Positions 1 to 6,974 of a DNA stretch of 64,000 nt are shown in pieces. The translations under genes were made by a program, and so were the position numbers. Below the pieces are notes generated by a model that saw only the letters and a list, made by a program, of their open reading frames with translations, ran no database searches and had not been told where the DNA came from. The stretch's first letter is position 1. Each line of letters opens with the position of its first letter. The stretch is taken from assembly GCF_026586675.1 (NCBI RefSeq), contig NZ_JAODIX010000027.1:29194-93193 (forward strand), read 5' to 3'. Source of the stretch: Halorubrum yunnanense. Lineage in GTDB: Archaea; Halobacteriota; Halobacteria; Halobacteriales; Haloferacaceae.

Positions 1-2
1 TC

Positions 3-320
3 GCGATCCTCGCGGGCACGCCCGTGACGCTCGCGGGCGTCGCCGGCTTCCTCGCGCTCGGTGACACACTCGGCACCCCCCCGGAGCCCCTCCTCGCGGT
101 CTCGCTGTACGGCTGGGCGCTCCTCCCCGCGGCCGGGTTCGCGTACACCGGGCGCCGCGTCGAGGCGGGCGTGCGGGTCTACGACGTCGGGGTCGCCTGC
201 TGCGTCGCCGGCGCGGTCGCGGTGGCGGTCGCACCGTCGGCGGCGTGGACCGCGGTCGGAATCGCCGTCGTCGGCGCCGGACAGACGGCCGGCATCCTCG
301 ACGCCACGCTGCGGTACTGA
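3..320 (+). CDS. Membrane protein, C-terminal part (5' end outside window)
   Basis: The reading frame is open from the first bases of the window and stops at 318-320, so the N-terminus probably lies upstream, although a GTG at 24 could also start it. About 105 residues are visible. They form roughly three hydrophobic segments rich in Ala, Val and Gly, joined by short polar loops (for example around GRRVEAG), and end in ATLRY. This is a small integral membrane protein of a kind common in haloarchaea. I do not recognise a family and assign no function. Confidence 0.55.
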   Translation, partial: AILAGTPVTLAGVAGFLALGDTLGTPPEPLLAVSLYGWALLPAAGFAYTGRRVEAGVRVYDVGVACCVAGAVAVAVAPSAAWTAVGIAVVGAGQTAGILDATLRY

Positions 321-393
321 GCCGCGTGCGTCTCCTACCCGCGATCCGTGCGATCACCCCACAATACCTAAGCCTCCGACCCGTAGGAGTCGC

Positions 394-681
394 ATGACCG
401 ATTTCGGGACGGTCTACCTCGCCGTCACAGGGGCGCTGCTGTTCGTCGCGCTGGCGCTCGGTTTCCGCGTGCTCCTCGGAGTCGCCCGCGAGGGGCTCGA
501 GCTCCGCCGGCGCCGGCGGGCCGGAGCGGCGGAGCGGCACGCGAAAGACGAGGCGTCCGGATCGGAACCGCCGGCCGGCTCGGACCCTCCGATCGCGACG
601 TGCCCCGGGTGCGGGGCGGACAACGAGCCGGGATTCAGCTACTGCCGACGCTGTGCGGCCCCGCTCCGCTCCGATACTTAG
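394..681 (+). CDS. Small membrane-anchored zinc-ribbon protein
   Basis: 95 residues from ATG 394. Residues 4-28 form one transmembrane helix, followed by a basic Arg-rich patch (about 38-43) expected to face the cytoplasm and a polar linker. The C-terminus carries a zinc-ribbon-like knuckle with Cys70, Cys73, Cys84 and Cys87 (CPGCG and CRRC). Such membrane-tethered zinc ribbons are common in haloarchaea and mostly uncharacterised. Its stop codon overlaps the stop of the convergent DoxX-like gene (679-681 against 678-680), so the two transcripts must overlap. Confidence 0.75.
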   Translation: MTDFGTVYLAVTGALLFVALALGFRVLLGVAREGLELRRRRRAGAAERHAKDEASGSEPPAGSDPPIATCPGCGADNEPGFSYCRRCAAPLRSDT

Positions 682-1160
682 CTCGCCGTCCCGGCTCTCG
701 TCTCCGTCTCGGCGTCACTTCCGGAGCCGGACTCCGGAGACGCGTGCCACCACGCCCACAGCACCAGCGCGGCCTGAAACGGCAGCCGCGCCCACGCTGC
801 CGCCCGGGCGACCCTCGCGAGGCGGTCGGGGACGAGCTCCGTCGCCACGTCGTCGGTCGCCATGTAGACGTTCGCCGGGAAGACGGCGACGAGCAGCGCC
901 ACGATCCCCCACGCCGACGCGCGTCGCGTCCGCTCGAACTGCACCCCGAGGCCGAGGGCGACCTCCGCGATCCCGGAGAGGTAGACGAGGGCCCGCGGCC
1001 GGGGGAGCTCGGGCGGGACCGCCCGGGCGAACGACTCCGGCGCGAGGAAGTGTGTCACGCCCGCGATCGCGTATATCGCGCCCATCAGGCGACGGAGGAA
1101 TCGCTTCCGCCGCCCGACCGGGCCGGTCGGACCACTGTCGGGTCTCGTCTCGTCGCTCAT
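678..1160 (-). CDS. DoxX-family membrane protein
   Basis: 160 residues with four predicted transmembrane helices (about 25-40, 56-73, 82-100 and 124-138) and polar tails at both ends. The pattern, with an ALGLGVQ segment in helix 2 and FPANVYM in helix 3, is typical of DoxX/DUF417-like small quinone-associated or stress-linked membrane proteins. The exact substrate is unknown for this family in haloarchaea. It converges with the upstream zinc-ribbon gene and shares its stop region with it. No operon partner is visible on the other side, where IS remnants begin about 200 bp away. Confidence 0.75.
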   Translation of the reverse strand: MSDETRPDSGPTGPVGRRKRFLRRLMGAIYAIAGVTHFLAPESFARAVPPELPRPRALVYLSGIAEVALGLGVQFERTRRASAWGIVALLVAVFPANVYMATDDVATELVPDRLARVARAAAWARLPFQAALVLWAWWHASPESGSGSDAETETRAGTAS

Positions 1161-1362
1161 CCGCGTGGATAGCGGCGGGTGGCTAATGAGCGTTCTCCCG
1201 GCTCCCCCGAGATGAGCGATCGGCGACCGACGCCGCGACGCTCCGGGCGACCGGCGACGACGGCAACGGCGAACTCGACGCCCGGGCGTTTCGCCTCACT
1301 CGCTTTCGGAACGGACTGCGTCCCGGCCGCGGAGACGGTTCGGCCCTCAGTCGAGCAGCCTT
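1161..1362. other. Intergenic stretch before IS debris
   Basis: No convincing gene. The short open frames on both strands are GC-driven and lack recognisable motifs. This stretch separates the DoxX-like gene from the first IS200/IS605 end. If the minus-oriented right end at 1363 is functional, the bases just left of it (about 1340-1362) would be where an omega-RNA guide would be read. Confidence 0.4.
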
Positions 1363-1740
1363 GACATCCTCCCCGCGCTGAAGCGCGAGGATTCCCACGG
1401 CACTGCACCGCTGGGTTGGGATGTTTACGGTTTGTAGCGACCTTAGAAGGCCGCTACTGGCTGTGCCAACCAGCCGTTACTCCTATCCCGGCATGGGATT
1501 CAGAGATACTTTTGCTGACTACACTCCGAGTTCCACAACAAAAAGGGGTGCTTTCTGTGTGGAATCGGGGAATCCCGATATTGTCCGATTAAGCGGGCGG
1601 GCAGGCCGCCTCGGCTAACTGGTAGTACAACAATAGATTAGTTAAATCATCCGACCGGGGCGGTGGTCGTGGTTGATGTAGAATACTGTCGGATTCATCC
1701 CCGCGCTAAAGCACGGGGCTTTCTCCTTTATTCTCCGTAA
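1363..1740 (-). mobile_element. Non-autonomous IS200/IS605-type remnant (both ends, no transposase)
   Basis: Read on the minus strand, the element begins at 1740 with a left-end-like hairpin around 1696-1715 (CCCCGCGCT, AAA loop, GCACGGGG on the plus strand). It ends at 1363-1402 with the hairpin CCCGCGC/GCGCGaGG and the sequence reading AGGATGTCAA, which resembles haloarchaeal TnpB right ends. No transposase frame of plausible length lies between. The roughly 378-bp unit therefore looks like a MITE or a deletion derivative mobilised in trans. Its outer 68 bp recur inverted at the right edge of the window. Confidence 0.6.
1673..1740 (-). repeat. 68-bp IS end, inverted copy of 63933-64000
   Basis: These 68 bases match the reverse complement of 63933-64000 with a single visible mismatch. 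Both contain the subterminal hairpin CCCCGCGCT/AGCaCGGGG and the flanking GTAGAATACTGTC block. Similarity stops at the TTACGGAG edge (minus sense), which marks the likely element boundary. Confidence 0.85.
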
Positions 1741-1844
1741 CTACGGACCGTCTCGAAAGGGTACGCCGACTCCTTCCGGCCGCACGACCCCGGAAACGGT
1801 CTCGACGTCGTCGAGGAGTTACCGCCCACCCGGAAGGGTTTGAA

Positions 1845-1976
1845 GCCGAGTTCATGGACAAGCCCCATCACTAGAAGTCACAGACTTCTGGTTAGCAGCC
1901 AGAACTTTTCGAGTTCTGGCGACACCCTCAACGAGCGAAGTCAGTAGACTGAGCGAAGGAGGGTGGGGTAGCTGAC
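1845..1976 (+). ncRNA. Orphan omega-RNA-like 3' scar of a TnpB element
   Basis: A chain of hairpins (AGAAGTC/GACTTCT near 1874-1890, CCAGAAC/GTTCTGG near 1900-1919, ACCCTC/GAGGGT spanning about 1924-1965) precedes a GGGTGGGGTAGCTGAC tail. The same architecture lies behind haloarchaeal tnpB genes, where it forms the right end and the omega-RNA scaffold. No tnpB coding sequence is next to it, so it is a decayed or stand-alone copy. Confidence 0.5.
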
Positions 1977-2083
1977 GCCGGAAGGCGGCCACGGTCAGTT
2001 CGGTTCCGCGTTGCGACTTCCGTCCTCAAATCGGCTCGGCGTCGTTTTTCCACCCGCTCGCTGTCGCTCGCGGGTTCAGAATA

Positions 2084-2157
2084 TGCCGCCTCCCCGATTT
2101 GAACGGGGGACAGCTCGATCTTCAGTCGAGTGCTCTCCCAGTCTGAGCTAAGGCGGC
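2084..2157 (-). tRNA. tRNA-Phe (GAA)
   Basis: 74 nt on the minus strand fold as a complete cloverleaf. The acceptor stem is GCCGCCT with AGGCGGC plus discriminator A. The D-arm contains AGCTCAGACTGGGAGAGC. The anticodon loop is CTGAAGA (GAA) and the T-arm is CCCCG-TTCAAAT-CGGGG. CCA is not encoded and there is no intron. Its 3' end faces the IS debris at 1363-1976. Confidence 0.95.
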
Positions 2158-2380
2158 TCGCACTCGGACCAACGCCGAATCGAGACAAAAGGATTTCGAA
2201 AGGCGGCGGGCGGATCGGACGCGGACCCGCCACCGGCCCGTCGCCGCTTGACCGCGCTTCGCCGCTGGTGACTTGATGTCGGGGCCGCGAGTTTCGGACG
2301 TTCTTGCTGGTGATCTGTGGCTCCGGCAGCGACCGTCTCCACCGAAATAGGGCCGGTTATCCCGCCCGTTAGTCCGCTTG
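2158..2380. other. Intergenic region upstream of carbonic anhydrase
   Basis: No gene seen. A TATA-like GGTTATCC at about 2352-2359 lies some 25 bases before the carbonic anhydrase ATG, which would fit a leaderless transcript. The remainder is GC-rich with no recognisable structure. Confidence 0.4.
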
Positions 2381-2974
2381 ATGTCAGACCACGAGCATCA
2401 CCACGAACGCGTCGACGCCGCCGTCGACGACCGGACCGCTTGGGCCCGTCGTCGCCGCGAGGGGATCCCCACCGACGAGAACCTCCTCGTCGTCGCCTGC
2501 ATGGACGAGCGCATCCCGATCGAGGAGGCGCTGGGGATCGAACTCGGCGACGCGCAGGTGTTCCGCAACGCCGGCGGCAAGGTCACCGACGACGTGATCC
2601 GGTCGGCGGCGCTCACGACGAACTTCTTCGACACCGACGAGATCATCGTGATCAACCACACCGACTGCGGGATGATGAGTGCCCCCGACGAGGCGGTCCG
2701 CGACGGGCTCGAAACACAGGTCGGCGATCTCGACGACGCCGACCTCGACCCCTCACTGCCGGCGCTGACCATCGGTGACGTCGACCTCATGGAGTGGATA
2801 AAAATGACCGGCGATATCGACGAGGCCTGCGCCGCGCAGGTCACCTACCTCCGCGAATCGGCGTTCATCCCGGACGACGTTGCCGTCACCGGCTACGTCT
2901 ACGAGGTCGAGTCCGGCGAACTGCGCCGTCCGGGCGAGCGCGTCGCCGAGGCGATCAGCGAACGACGGGACTGA
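2381..2974 (+). CDS. Beta-class carbonic anhydrase-like protein
   Basis: 197 residues from ATG 2381 (the TTG three bases earlier is a less likely start). The beta-carbonic anhydrase zinc-site pattern is present: Cys40-x-Asp42-x-Arg44 (CMDER), then His93-x-x-Cys96 (HTDC), with the conserved FRNAGG strand between them. The enzyme would interconvert CO2 and bicarbonate in the cytoplasm. The His-rich start (DHEHHH) may bind metal. It stands alone between tRNA-Phe and an AT-rich stretch of accessory DNA. Some haloarchaeal relatives of the short beta-CA clade have not been tested for activity. Confidence 0.85.
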   Translation: MSDHEHHHERVDAAVDDRTAWARRRREGIPTDENLLVVACMDERIPIEEALGIELGDAQVFRNAGGKVTDDVIRSAALTTNFFDTDEIIVINHTDCGMMSAPDEAVRDGLETQVGDLDDADLDPSLPALTIGDVDLMEWIKMTGDIDEACAAQVTYLRESAFIPDDVAVTGYVYEVESGELRRPGERVAEAISERRD

Positions 2975-3263
2975 AAGCGGCGAGCAGCACGCCGGTCGCT
3001 CTCTGAATCGACTCCGCCTGCTGCTCGCGATGTCGCTCGCAGCAGCAGAATGGGACCGCCCGGATTCGAACCTCAGTCGCCCCACTCCGTTCCGCTCCCT
3101 GCTTCGAATCCGCTCACGGTGGCGACGCTCGCGACGTTGCTCGCGCCGCACACGACTCGATCTATAACATTGTGTGACAGTGCTGAACGGCCCCTTGTCG
3201 CTGGTGGCCACTACCATAAAATGTCACAAAAAAGAGGAACCAGCTACACTGGCCAAGACTGTT
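2975..3263. other. Left boundary of accessory island
   Basis: No intact gene. It contains the tRNA 3' fragment at 3051-3073. After it, base composition falls sharply, with A- and T-rich runs from about 3170. The composition change and the tRNA fragment mark a junction between core and imported DNA. Confidence 0.5.
3051..3073 (-). other. tRNA 3'-end fragment (putative attachment-site scar)
   Basis: Read on the minus strand this is GGTTCGAATCCGGGCGGTCCCA, given here as two pieces: GGTTCGAATC and CGGGCGGTCCCA. It contains a T-loop TTCGAAT, the 3' half of a T-stem and an acceptor 3' strand (CGGTCCC + A), with no anticodon arm. The acceptor would pair with GGGACCG, a start I associate with haloarchaeal tRNA-Pro. 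The intact tRNA-Pro(TGG) at 8050-8120 has the same polarity and a similar but not identical 3' end. Confidence 0.5.
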
Positions 3264-3639
3264 TTAATAGATAGTCTCCTGCAAAATTGATTCGGCTGTC
3301 CTTTTTTTGGGTGGATCGACTCGAAGTGAGAGAGAACTTCCGAACGAATCAGCTGCTACCAGATACCAGTCCTCTGTTTCTGGGTTCTTGAATGAGTAAT
3401 AATCAGCATTCTCACCGTTTGCGTTGAATCGAACGAATCCGTTTTCGTTCCATGCTGGTTCGACACGAATTCGAAATTCGATATCTTCACAATATATCTC
3501 CGCTGTTCTCTCACCGTCACATTCTATACGTTCGTACGCTATCTGTTCTTGTTCCAATTTACGAGTGTGACACTCCGAATCAACGTCCCCAGAAATCGAA
3601 GATTTCTGGTGTGCGAACGAATCGCACAGCAATTCGTTA
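3264..3639 (-). pseudogene. 3' fragment of an AT-rich hypothetical gene, 5' end lost
   Basis: The minus frame runs about 125 residues to a stop at 3264-3266 (ending LQETIY). Upstream it continues into sequence antisense to the TnpB 3' scar at 3640-3753, so the original N-terminus is gone. The protein is acidic, with a short ECDGER...YCED segment and a C-terminal basic PPKKR. No family recognised. Its A+T content is far above that of the core genes, which points to transfer from a lower-GC source such as a plasmid or virus. Confidence 0.5.
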
Positions 3640-3753
3640 ACGCCCGTGGAGACTGCGCTCCCTACGGGAACCACTCCGGTTCCTGCAAAGTGCGTCATGA
3701 AAGCAGGAAGCCCCACCCTCAGCGAGCGCATCAGCGCGAGCAGGGTAGGGTAG
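3640..3753 (+). pseudogene. tnpB 3' scar: C-terminal 37 codons plus omega-RNA-like tail
   Basis: From 3640 the plus frame reads TPVETALPTGTTPVPAKC..., ending SERISASRVG with TAG at 3751. This is the characteristic C-terminal tail of haloarchaeal IS1341-type TnpB. The same DNA has the right-end/omega-RNA look, with a CCCACCCTC...GGGTAGGG stem and a GTAGTTCAC tail. Everything upstream of the tail has been replaced by the unrelated AT-rich gene fragment. Confidence 0.7.
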
Positions 3754-3770
3754 TTCACTGGCCGACGAAG

Positions 3771-3782
3771 GAACGTTTACTT
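3771..3782 (+). promoter_or_regulatory. TATA box of SDR gene
   Basis: GTTTACTTTCG lies about 28 bases before ATG 3806, the usual spacing for a leaderless haloarchaeal transcript. It lies just past the TnpB scar, so the promoter survived the insertion and decay of that element. Confidence 0.45.
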
Positions 3783-3805
3783 TCGTTCCGACGCTTACAC
3801 CTTCC

Positions 3806-4549
3806 ATGGATTCACTCCCGGATTTGAGTGGACGAACGGCCCTCGTGACCGGTAGTGCGAAACGGGTCGGCCGCGAATTGTTGGTGTCGATCGCCGAGTG
3901 CGGCGCGGACGTCGTCGTGCACTACAACGAAAGCGAAGCGGCGGCGGCCGCCACGGCCGAAGAGGTCCGCGACCGCGGCGGGGTTGCGATGACCGCTCAG
4001 GGCGACATCACCGATCCGGCGTCCGTAGACGACCTGTTCGAGACGATCGAGTCGGAACTCGGACCGGTGGACATTCTGGTCAACAACGTCGGGGACTTCG
4101 ACTCGCGTCACTGGACCGAGATTGAATGGGAGTCGTGGCAGAACGTCATCGAAACGACGTTCTACGGCACCGTACTGTGCTCTCGCCGTGCCGTTCCAGC
4201 GATGCGCGAACAGGAGTGGGGGCGGATCGTCAACATCGGATTCGCCGACAGCGACCGGATGCACGCCCACCCGGTGAACTTCCCGTACTTCGTCGCGAAA
4301 ACGGGCGTCCTCATGTTCACGCGCATGCTGGCGACGGATACGCGCGACGACGGCGTCACCGTCAACGCCGTCTCCCCGTTCGCGGTCTCGAACACCGAAG
4401 CGGGCGTCGATGCGTTCCCACGGGGACGTCCCGCGTCGTTCGAGGATGTTGCTGCTCCGCTGCGGTTCTTCTTGAGCGATGCGGCTGACTACATTAGCGG
4501 GGAGAACGTCGCCGTCGACGGCGGACGGATGCCTGAGTTCGACAGCTGA
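3806..4549 (+). CDS. Short-chain dehydrogenase/reductase (FabG or pteridine-reductase-like)
   Basis: 247 residues, full length for the classical SDR family. The cofactor motif reads TGSAKRVG (15-22), the NNVG structural motif is at 93-96, and the catalytic pair is Tyr161-x-x-x-Lys165 (YFVAK). The C-terminus has the SGENVAVDGG nucleotide-domain ending. The TGxxxRxG form, in place of TGxxxGIG, is typical of pteridine reductases and some FabG paralogues and favours NADP(H). The usual catalytic Ser position is not clearly conserved (region FADSDR, about 146-151). It stands alone among IS remnants. The substrate is unknown. Confidence 0.8.
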   Translation: MDSLPDLSGRTALVTGSAKRVGRELLVSIAECGADVVVHYNESEAAAAATAEEVRDRGGVAMTAQGDITDPASVDDLFETIESELGPVDILVNNVGDFDSRHWTEIEWESWQNVIETTFYGTVLCSRRAVPAMREQEWGRIVNIGFADSDRMHAHPVNFPYFVAKTGVLMFTRMLATDTRDDGVTVNAVSPFAVSNTEAGVDAFPRGRPASFEDVAAPLRFFLSDAADYISGENVAVDGGRMPEFDS

Positions 4550-4687
4550 ATTGATCGGCGTACGCCATAATTGAGACGCCTCGCTGGTGTGACCGACCAA
4601 AGACAGATGCCAGAAAACACGTCAGCTGACGGCCCGCGAACGATTCCCGTCGATCCGGTGATCCACGTCGAACCGTTTGCTACCCGT

Positions 4688-4738
4688 CTTTATTCAAGCA
4701 GGGAATCCCGGCCTTCAGGCCGGGAGGGAATGCGACAT
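4688..4738 (+). mobile_element. IS200/IS605 end hairpin remnant
   Basis: The perfect hairpin TCCCGGCCTT/AGGCCGGGA with flanks GTCTTTATTCAAGCAGGGAA and GGGAATGCGACATAG is typical of haloarchaeal IS200/IS605 ends. No transposase follows it; the next sequence is a truncated coding remnant. Confidence 0.6.
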
Positions 4739-4740
4739 AG

Positions 4741-4907
4741 TTCTAACCAACCGCTATTCGACATCTGAACCGGAATCCAACTGGGACGTAGACAACGATG
4801 ACATCGTAGAGTACCTCCGCGAGTTAGCCGACGTGGTTGACAACGAGGGGTCAGTAGATGAAGTAGAAGAGGAGTGGGAGGGTAGAGAGGTAGATATCTC
4901 GGTATGA
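4741..4907 (+). pseudogene. Small acidic coding remnant without start codon
   Basis: The plus frame after the IS hairpin reads a coherent acidic segment of about 50 residues (PESNWDVDNDD, then IVEYLRELADVV, ending GREVDISV), but no ATG, GTG or TTG follows the IS sequence in this frame. The DDIVEYLRELADV helix resembles small haloarchaeal DNA-associated helical domains; this is only a resemblance. It is probably the 3' end of a gene cut by the element. A hairpin GACCTGC/GCAGGTC at about 4923-4942 follows its stop. Confidence 0.4.
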
Positions 4908-4922
4908 TAGAAAGACAAACGG

Positions 4923-4942
4923 CTGACCTGCCGTCAAGCAGG
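4923..4942 (+). terminator. Possible terminator hairpin
   Basis: GACCTGC-CGTCAA-GCAGGTC forms a 7-bp stem shortly after the stop of the coding remnant and before the end of the convergent CetZ fragment. It has no clear T-run, so its role is uncertain. Confidence 0.3.
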
Positions 4943-4980
4943 TCTACGCTTGCTCGCGTGTCTGAGTTGAGGTGGGAGCG

Positions 4981-5163
4981 TTAGCGGCCTTCAACGTCCG
5001 TGGCCTCCTCTAATCGCTCGACGCGTTCGCGCAGCTCTTCGAGGTTGGGAACCTCGGCTCGTGCATCCTCCAGCGGGCGGACGTCGGTGAGTGCGTCGTA
5101 GGCTAAGAACTCGTCGACCACCTTCCCGCCTGCCTGTCCGACCCCGATTAATGCAAGTTTCAT
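4981..5163 (-). pseudogene. cetZ: CetZ (archaeal tubulin-like) N-terminal fragment fused to a short coil
   Basis: The 60-residue frame starts MKLALIGVGQAGGKVVDEFL, the strand-loop-helix that begins CetZ proteins and contributes to the GTP-binding fold. After about residue 25 CetZ similarity ends. Residues 36-56 form a charged heptad-like helix (EELRERVERLEEA). Full CetZ proteins are about 350-400 residues, so most of the GTPase and polymerisation domains, including the GGGTGSG signature, are absent. Start codon and upstream TATA-like CTTTATCTATCC (near 5195-5206, minus) look intact, so a peptide may still be made. Most likely a deletion remnant. Confidence 0.7.
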
Positions 5164-5223
5164 GTGAACACACTACACAAAACTACGCGGGTAGGATAGA
5201 TAAAGGTTAGATACCCAAACTAT

Positions 5224-5353
5224 CTGCTGTGTTGAATAGCGGTTGTTGAGTGTCGGCTTATCGACACCGATCTCGAGACCATACAGCTCATGAGATGACG
5301 AGTCGATTCATATCTGCCTTGTCCACCCGATCACCGCTATTCAACAGAGCAGT
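5224..5353. mobile_element. MITE-like element with 20-bp terminal inverted repeats
   Basis: The left end CTGCTgTGTTGAATAGCGGT (5224-5243) and the reverse complement of the right end (5334-5353) differ at one position. The 130-bp unit has no coding capacity. GCTCTGTTGAA in its end also occurs at 7865-7875. A degenerate copy of the GAATAGCGGTTG end lies inverted at about 4746-4762. No clear target-site duplication is visible. Confidence 0.6.
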
Positions 5354-5435
5354 CGATACAGCGTCTCAAGCCGTCATTGACGTTCACTAGTCAACGGGAC
5401 GAGAAAGAGTCTCGATACAACGCTCGTTGTACGGC

Positions 5436-5603
5436 TTATGCGCTGATCAACGCTTTCAGCTCTGAGAAGAACGTCTCAAAAATGCCAAACAGTCCGTTGA
5501 GAAACTCAATATCGCTAGGATCAAGACTCTCAGCGGCAGCCACTCCGGTGAATAGCAGTAGTACCATGCTTAGGATAAGTACTGACTGAATCTTCTTATT
5601 CAT
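5436..5603 (-). CDS. Small secreted or membrane-anchored protein
   Basis: 55 residues from ATG 5603. Residues 1-23 are a signal-peptide-like segment: MNKK followed by a hydrophobic core, LILSMVLLLF, then GVAAAES with an Ala-x-Ala-type cleavage site. The mature part of about 30 residues is short, acidic and amphipathic (IEFLNGLFGIFETFFSEL). There are no cysteines or family motifs. It sits between a MITE and an IS6 transposase in lower-GC DNA, so it is probably accessory. It might be a small exported peptide, but nothing proves a function. Confidence 0.55.
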   Translation of the reverse strand: MNKKIQSVLILSMVLLLFTGVAAAESLDPSDIEFLNGLFGIFETFFSELKALISA

Positions 5604-5649
5604 ATTTATCACATGTGAGCGGAGTAATAAGTAATTATCCCCCAAGCAG

Positions 5650-6342
5650 CGGTCGCGTAAAGTTAGAGGATGAGGCGTTCGACTTCAGAGTGTCTATGAC
5701 CGAAATCGAACGCCTCAGCGAGAGTATCGCGTGGATCGACTTGTCATTTGTGAAGCGAGATCGGACGCCGCGCTGGGCGATTGAAGTAGGGATCCGCTGT
5801 CATTTAGCTGGTATGTTACTACGCGAGGTAAGTAACCATCCCGAAAGGCTTGGGATTGATCGGAGTCACGTCGCTATTCACAATTGGGTTCATAAAGCCG
5901 ATCTACAGCCGATCTCGACCGTCTCAGAGGATCAACTCGCGGTTGACGAAAAGATGATCCGCCTCCACGGCCAGAAGTTCTGGCTGTACGGCGCGGTTAA
6001 TCCACAGACGAACGAGATCCTCCACGTGAGTCTCTATCCGACCGCATATAAACAGACGACGCGGTGGTTTCTGACCGAGCTACACCGGCGTTACCAGCTG
6101 AATAACGTCGAATTTCTCGTCGATGACGCAGACTATCTCGGATCAGTCCTTGCTGAAGACAGCTATCGATTTCGAGTGATTCGTCATGGAAATCGGAATG
6201 CCATCGAACGTGTCTTTTGGGAAATAGAACGACGAACGTCTTCGTTTGCGAATAGTTTTAGCAATGTCGCGTTAGAGACAGCTCAAAACTGGCTCGAAGC
6301 CCTCGCCGTCTACCACAATTCACGCCAAAGTTAACGCGACCG
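5650..6342 (+). mobile_element. IS6-family insertion sequence (693 bp)
   Basis: Imperfect terminal inverted repeats, CGGTCGCGTAAAGTT at 5650 and the reverse complement CGGTCGCGTTAACTTTG ending at 6342, flank one transposase. Size and layout fit haloarchaeal IS6 elements. The 8-bp flanks (CCCAAGCA-type left, TGGATTTG right) do not match, so no target duplication remains. This is expected after intramolecular replicative transposition or recombination that deleted adjacent DNA, here the 5' half of the neighbouring tnpB. Confidence 0.8.
5696..6334 (+). CDS. IS6-family DDE transposase
   Basis: 212 residues, full length for haloarchaeal IS6 transposases. ATG 5696 is chosen because it gives the usual N-terminus MTEIERLS, followed by a helical DNA-binding part with the [11 protein letters not shown] block (62-72). 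The catalytic triad is visible: Asp84 in AVDEK, Asp143 in LVDDADYL and Glu171 in the NAIERVFWE segment, followed by the Arg-rich ERRTSSF motif. The enzyme carries out replicative copy-in transposition with cointegrate formation. No frameshift or internal stop is seen, so the element may be active. Confidence 0.9.
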   Translation: MTEIERLSESIAWIDLSFVKRDRTPRWAIEVGIRCHLAGMLLREVSNHPERLGIDRSHVAIHNWVHKADLQPISTVSEDQLAVDEKMIRLHGQKFWLYGAVNPQTNEILHVSLYPTAYKQTTRWFLTELHRRYQLNNVEFLVDDADYLGSVLAEDSYRFRVIRHGNRNAIERVFWEIERRTSSFANSFSNVALETAQNWLEALAVYHNSRQS

Positions 6343-6974
6343 TGGATTTGGGTGTCAACAACATCGCCGTCGCTTCAACAGGGCGCTTCTGGTCGGCAGA
6401 CGAGTTCAATCACTGGCGCAACGAGTACGAGAAACGTCGTGGGTCGCTCCAACAGTGTGGCTCACGTCATGCTCACGAGAACATCGAGAACGTCGGTCGC
6501 AAAGAGACGGGGCGGTTCGAGATACACCTGCACACGGTGGCAAACGAACTCATCGAGGAGGCCGTCGAACACGACTGCTCGCACATCGTGTTCGAGGAGT
6601 TGACCCACATTCGGGAGACCATCCCGAAGGCGACGTGGCAACAGCTTTGGGCGTTCCGACGCCTCTACGAGTACGTCGAATACAAGGCTAAAGAGTACGG
6701 CGTGGAGGTCGTACAAGTTGACCCTCGGAACACGTCCAAACAGTGTTCGACGTGTGGGTTTACCCACAGCGACAATCGGACGGGAGGAGTGTTCTGTTGT
6801 CAGCACTGCGGGTACGAGAACCACGCTCATTACAACGCTTCCAAGAACACCGGGTTACAGTATCTCCGTCGTCGGCAAAATGTAGACGATGGAGGCGCAC
6901 CCGTAGATGTGCGCTTGAATCGCGGGACGCTGAACGTGAACGGCGAATATTCGTCTACTGCTCTCAGCAGTTAG
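6342..6974 (+). pseudogene. tnpB: tnpB C-terminal half, 5'-truncated by IS6, RuvC-III Asp replaced by His
   Basis: 210 residues begin exactly at the IS6 end with [12 protein letters not shown], the RuvC-I strand with its catalytic Asp2. The RuvC-II Glu (FEELT, 84-88) and the zinc ribbon (Cys135, Cys138, Cys153, Cys156) are present. The RuvC-III motif normally reads ADYNASKN or ADLNAAKN but here reads AHYNASKN, with His163 in place of the third catalytic Asp. The N-terminal wedge and REC regions (about 200 residues) are missing. Two lesions therefore make a nuclease unlikely. Upstream DNA does not contain the missing half. GTG 6342 could still initiate a short product. Confidence 0.85.

Noticed and set aside
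1421..1618. 65-codon open frame inside the 1363-1740 element
   Set aside because: No TnpA or TnpB motif (no HUH, no zinc ribbon); lies inside a short non-autonomous element.
4571..4768. Small plus-strand open frame near the IS hairpin
   Set aside because: Runs through the hairpin with no recognisable composition and ends in a different frame from the coherent coding remnant at 4741-4907.
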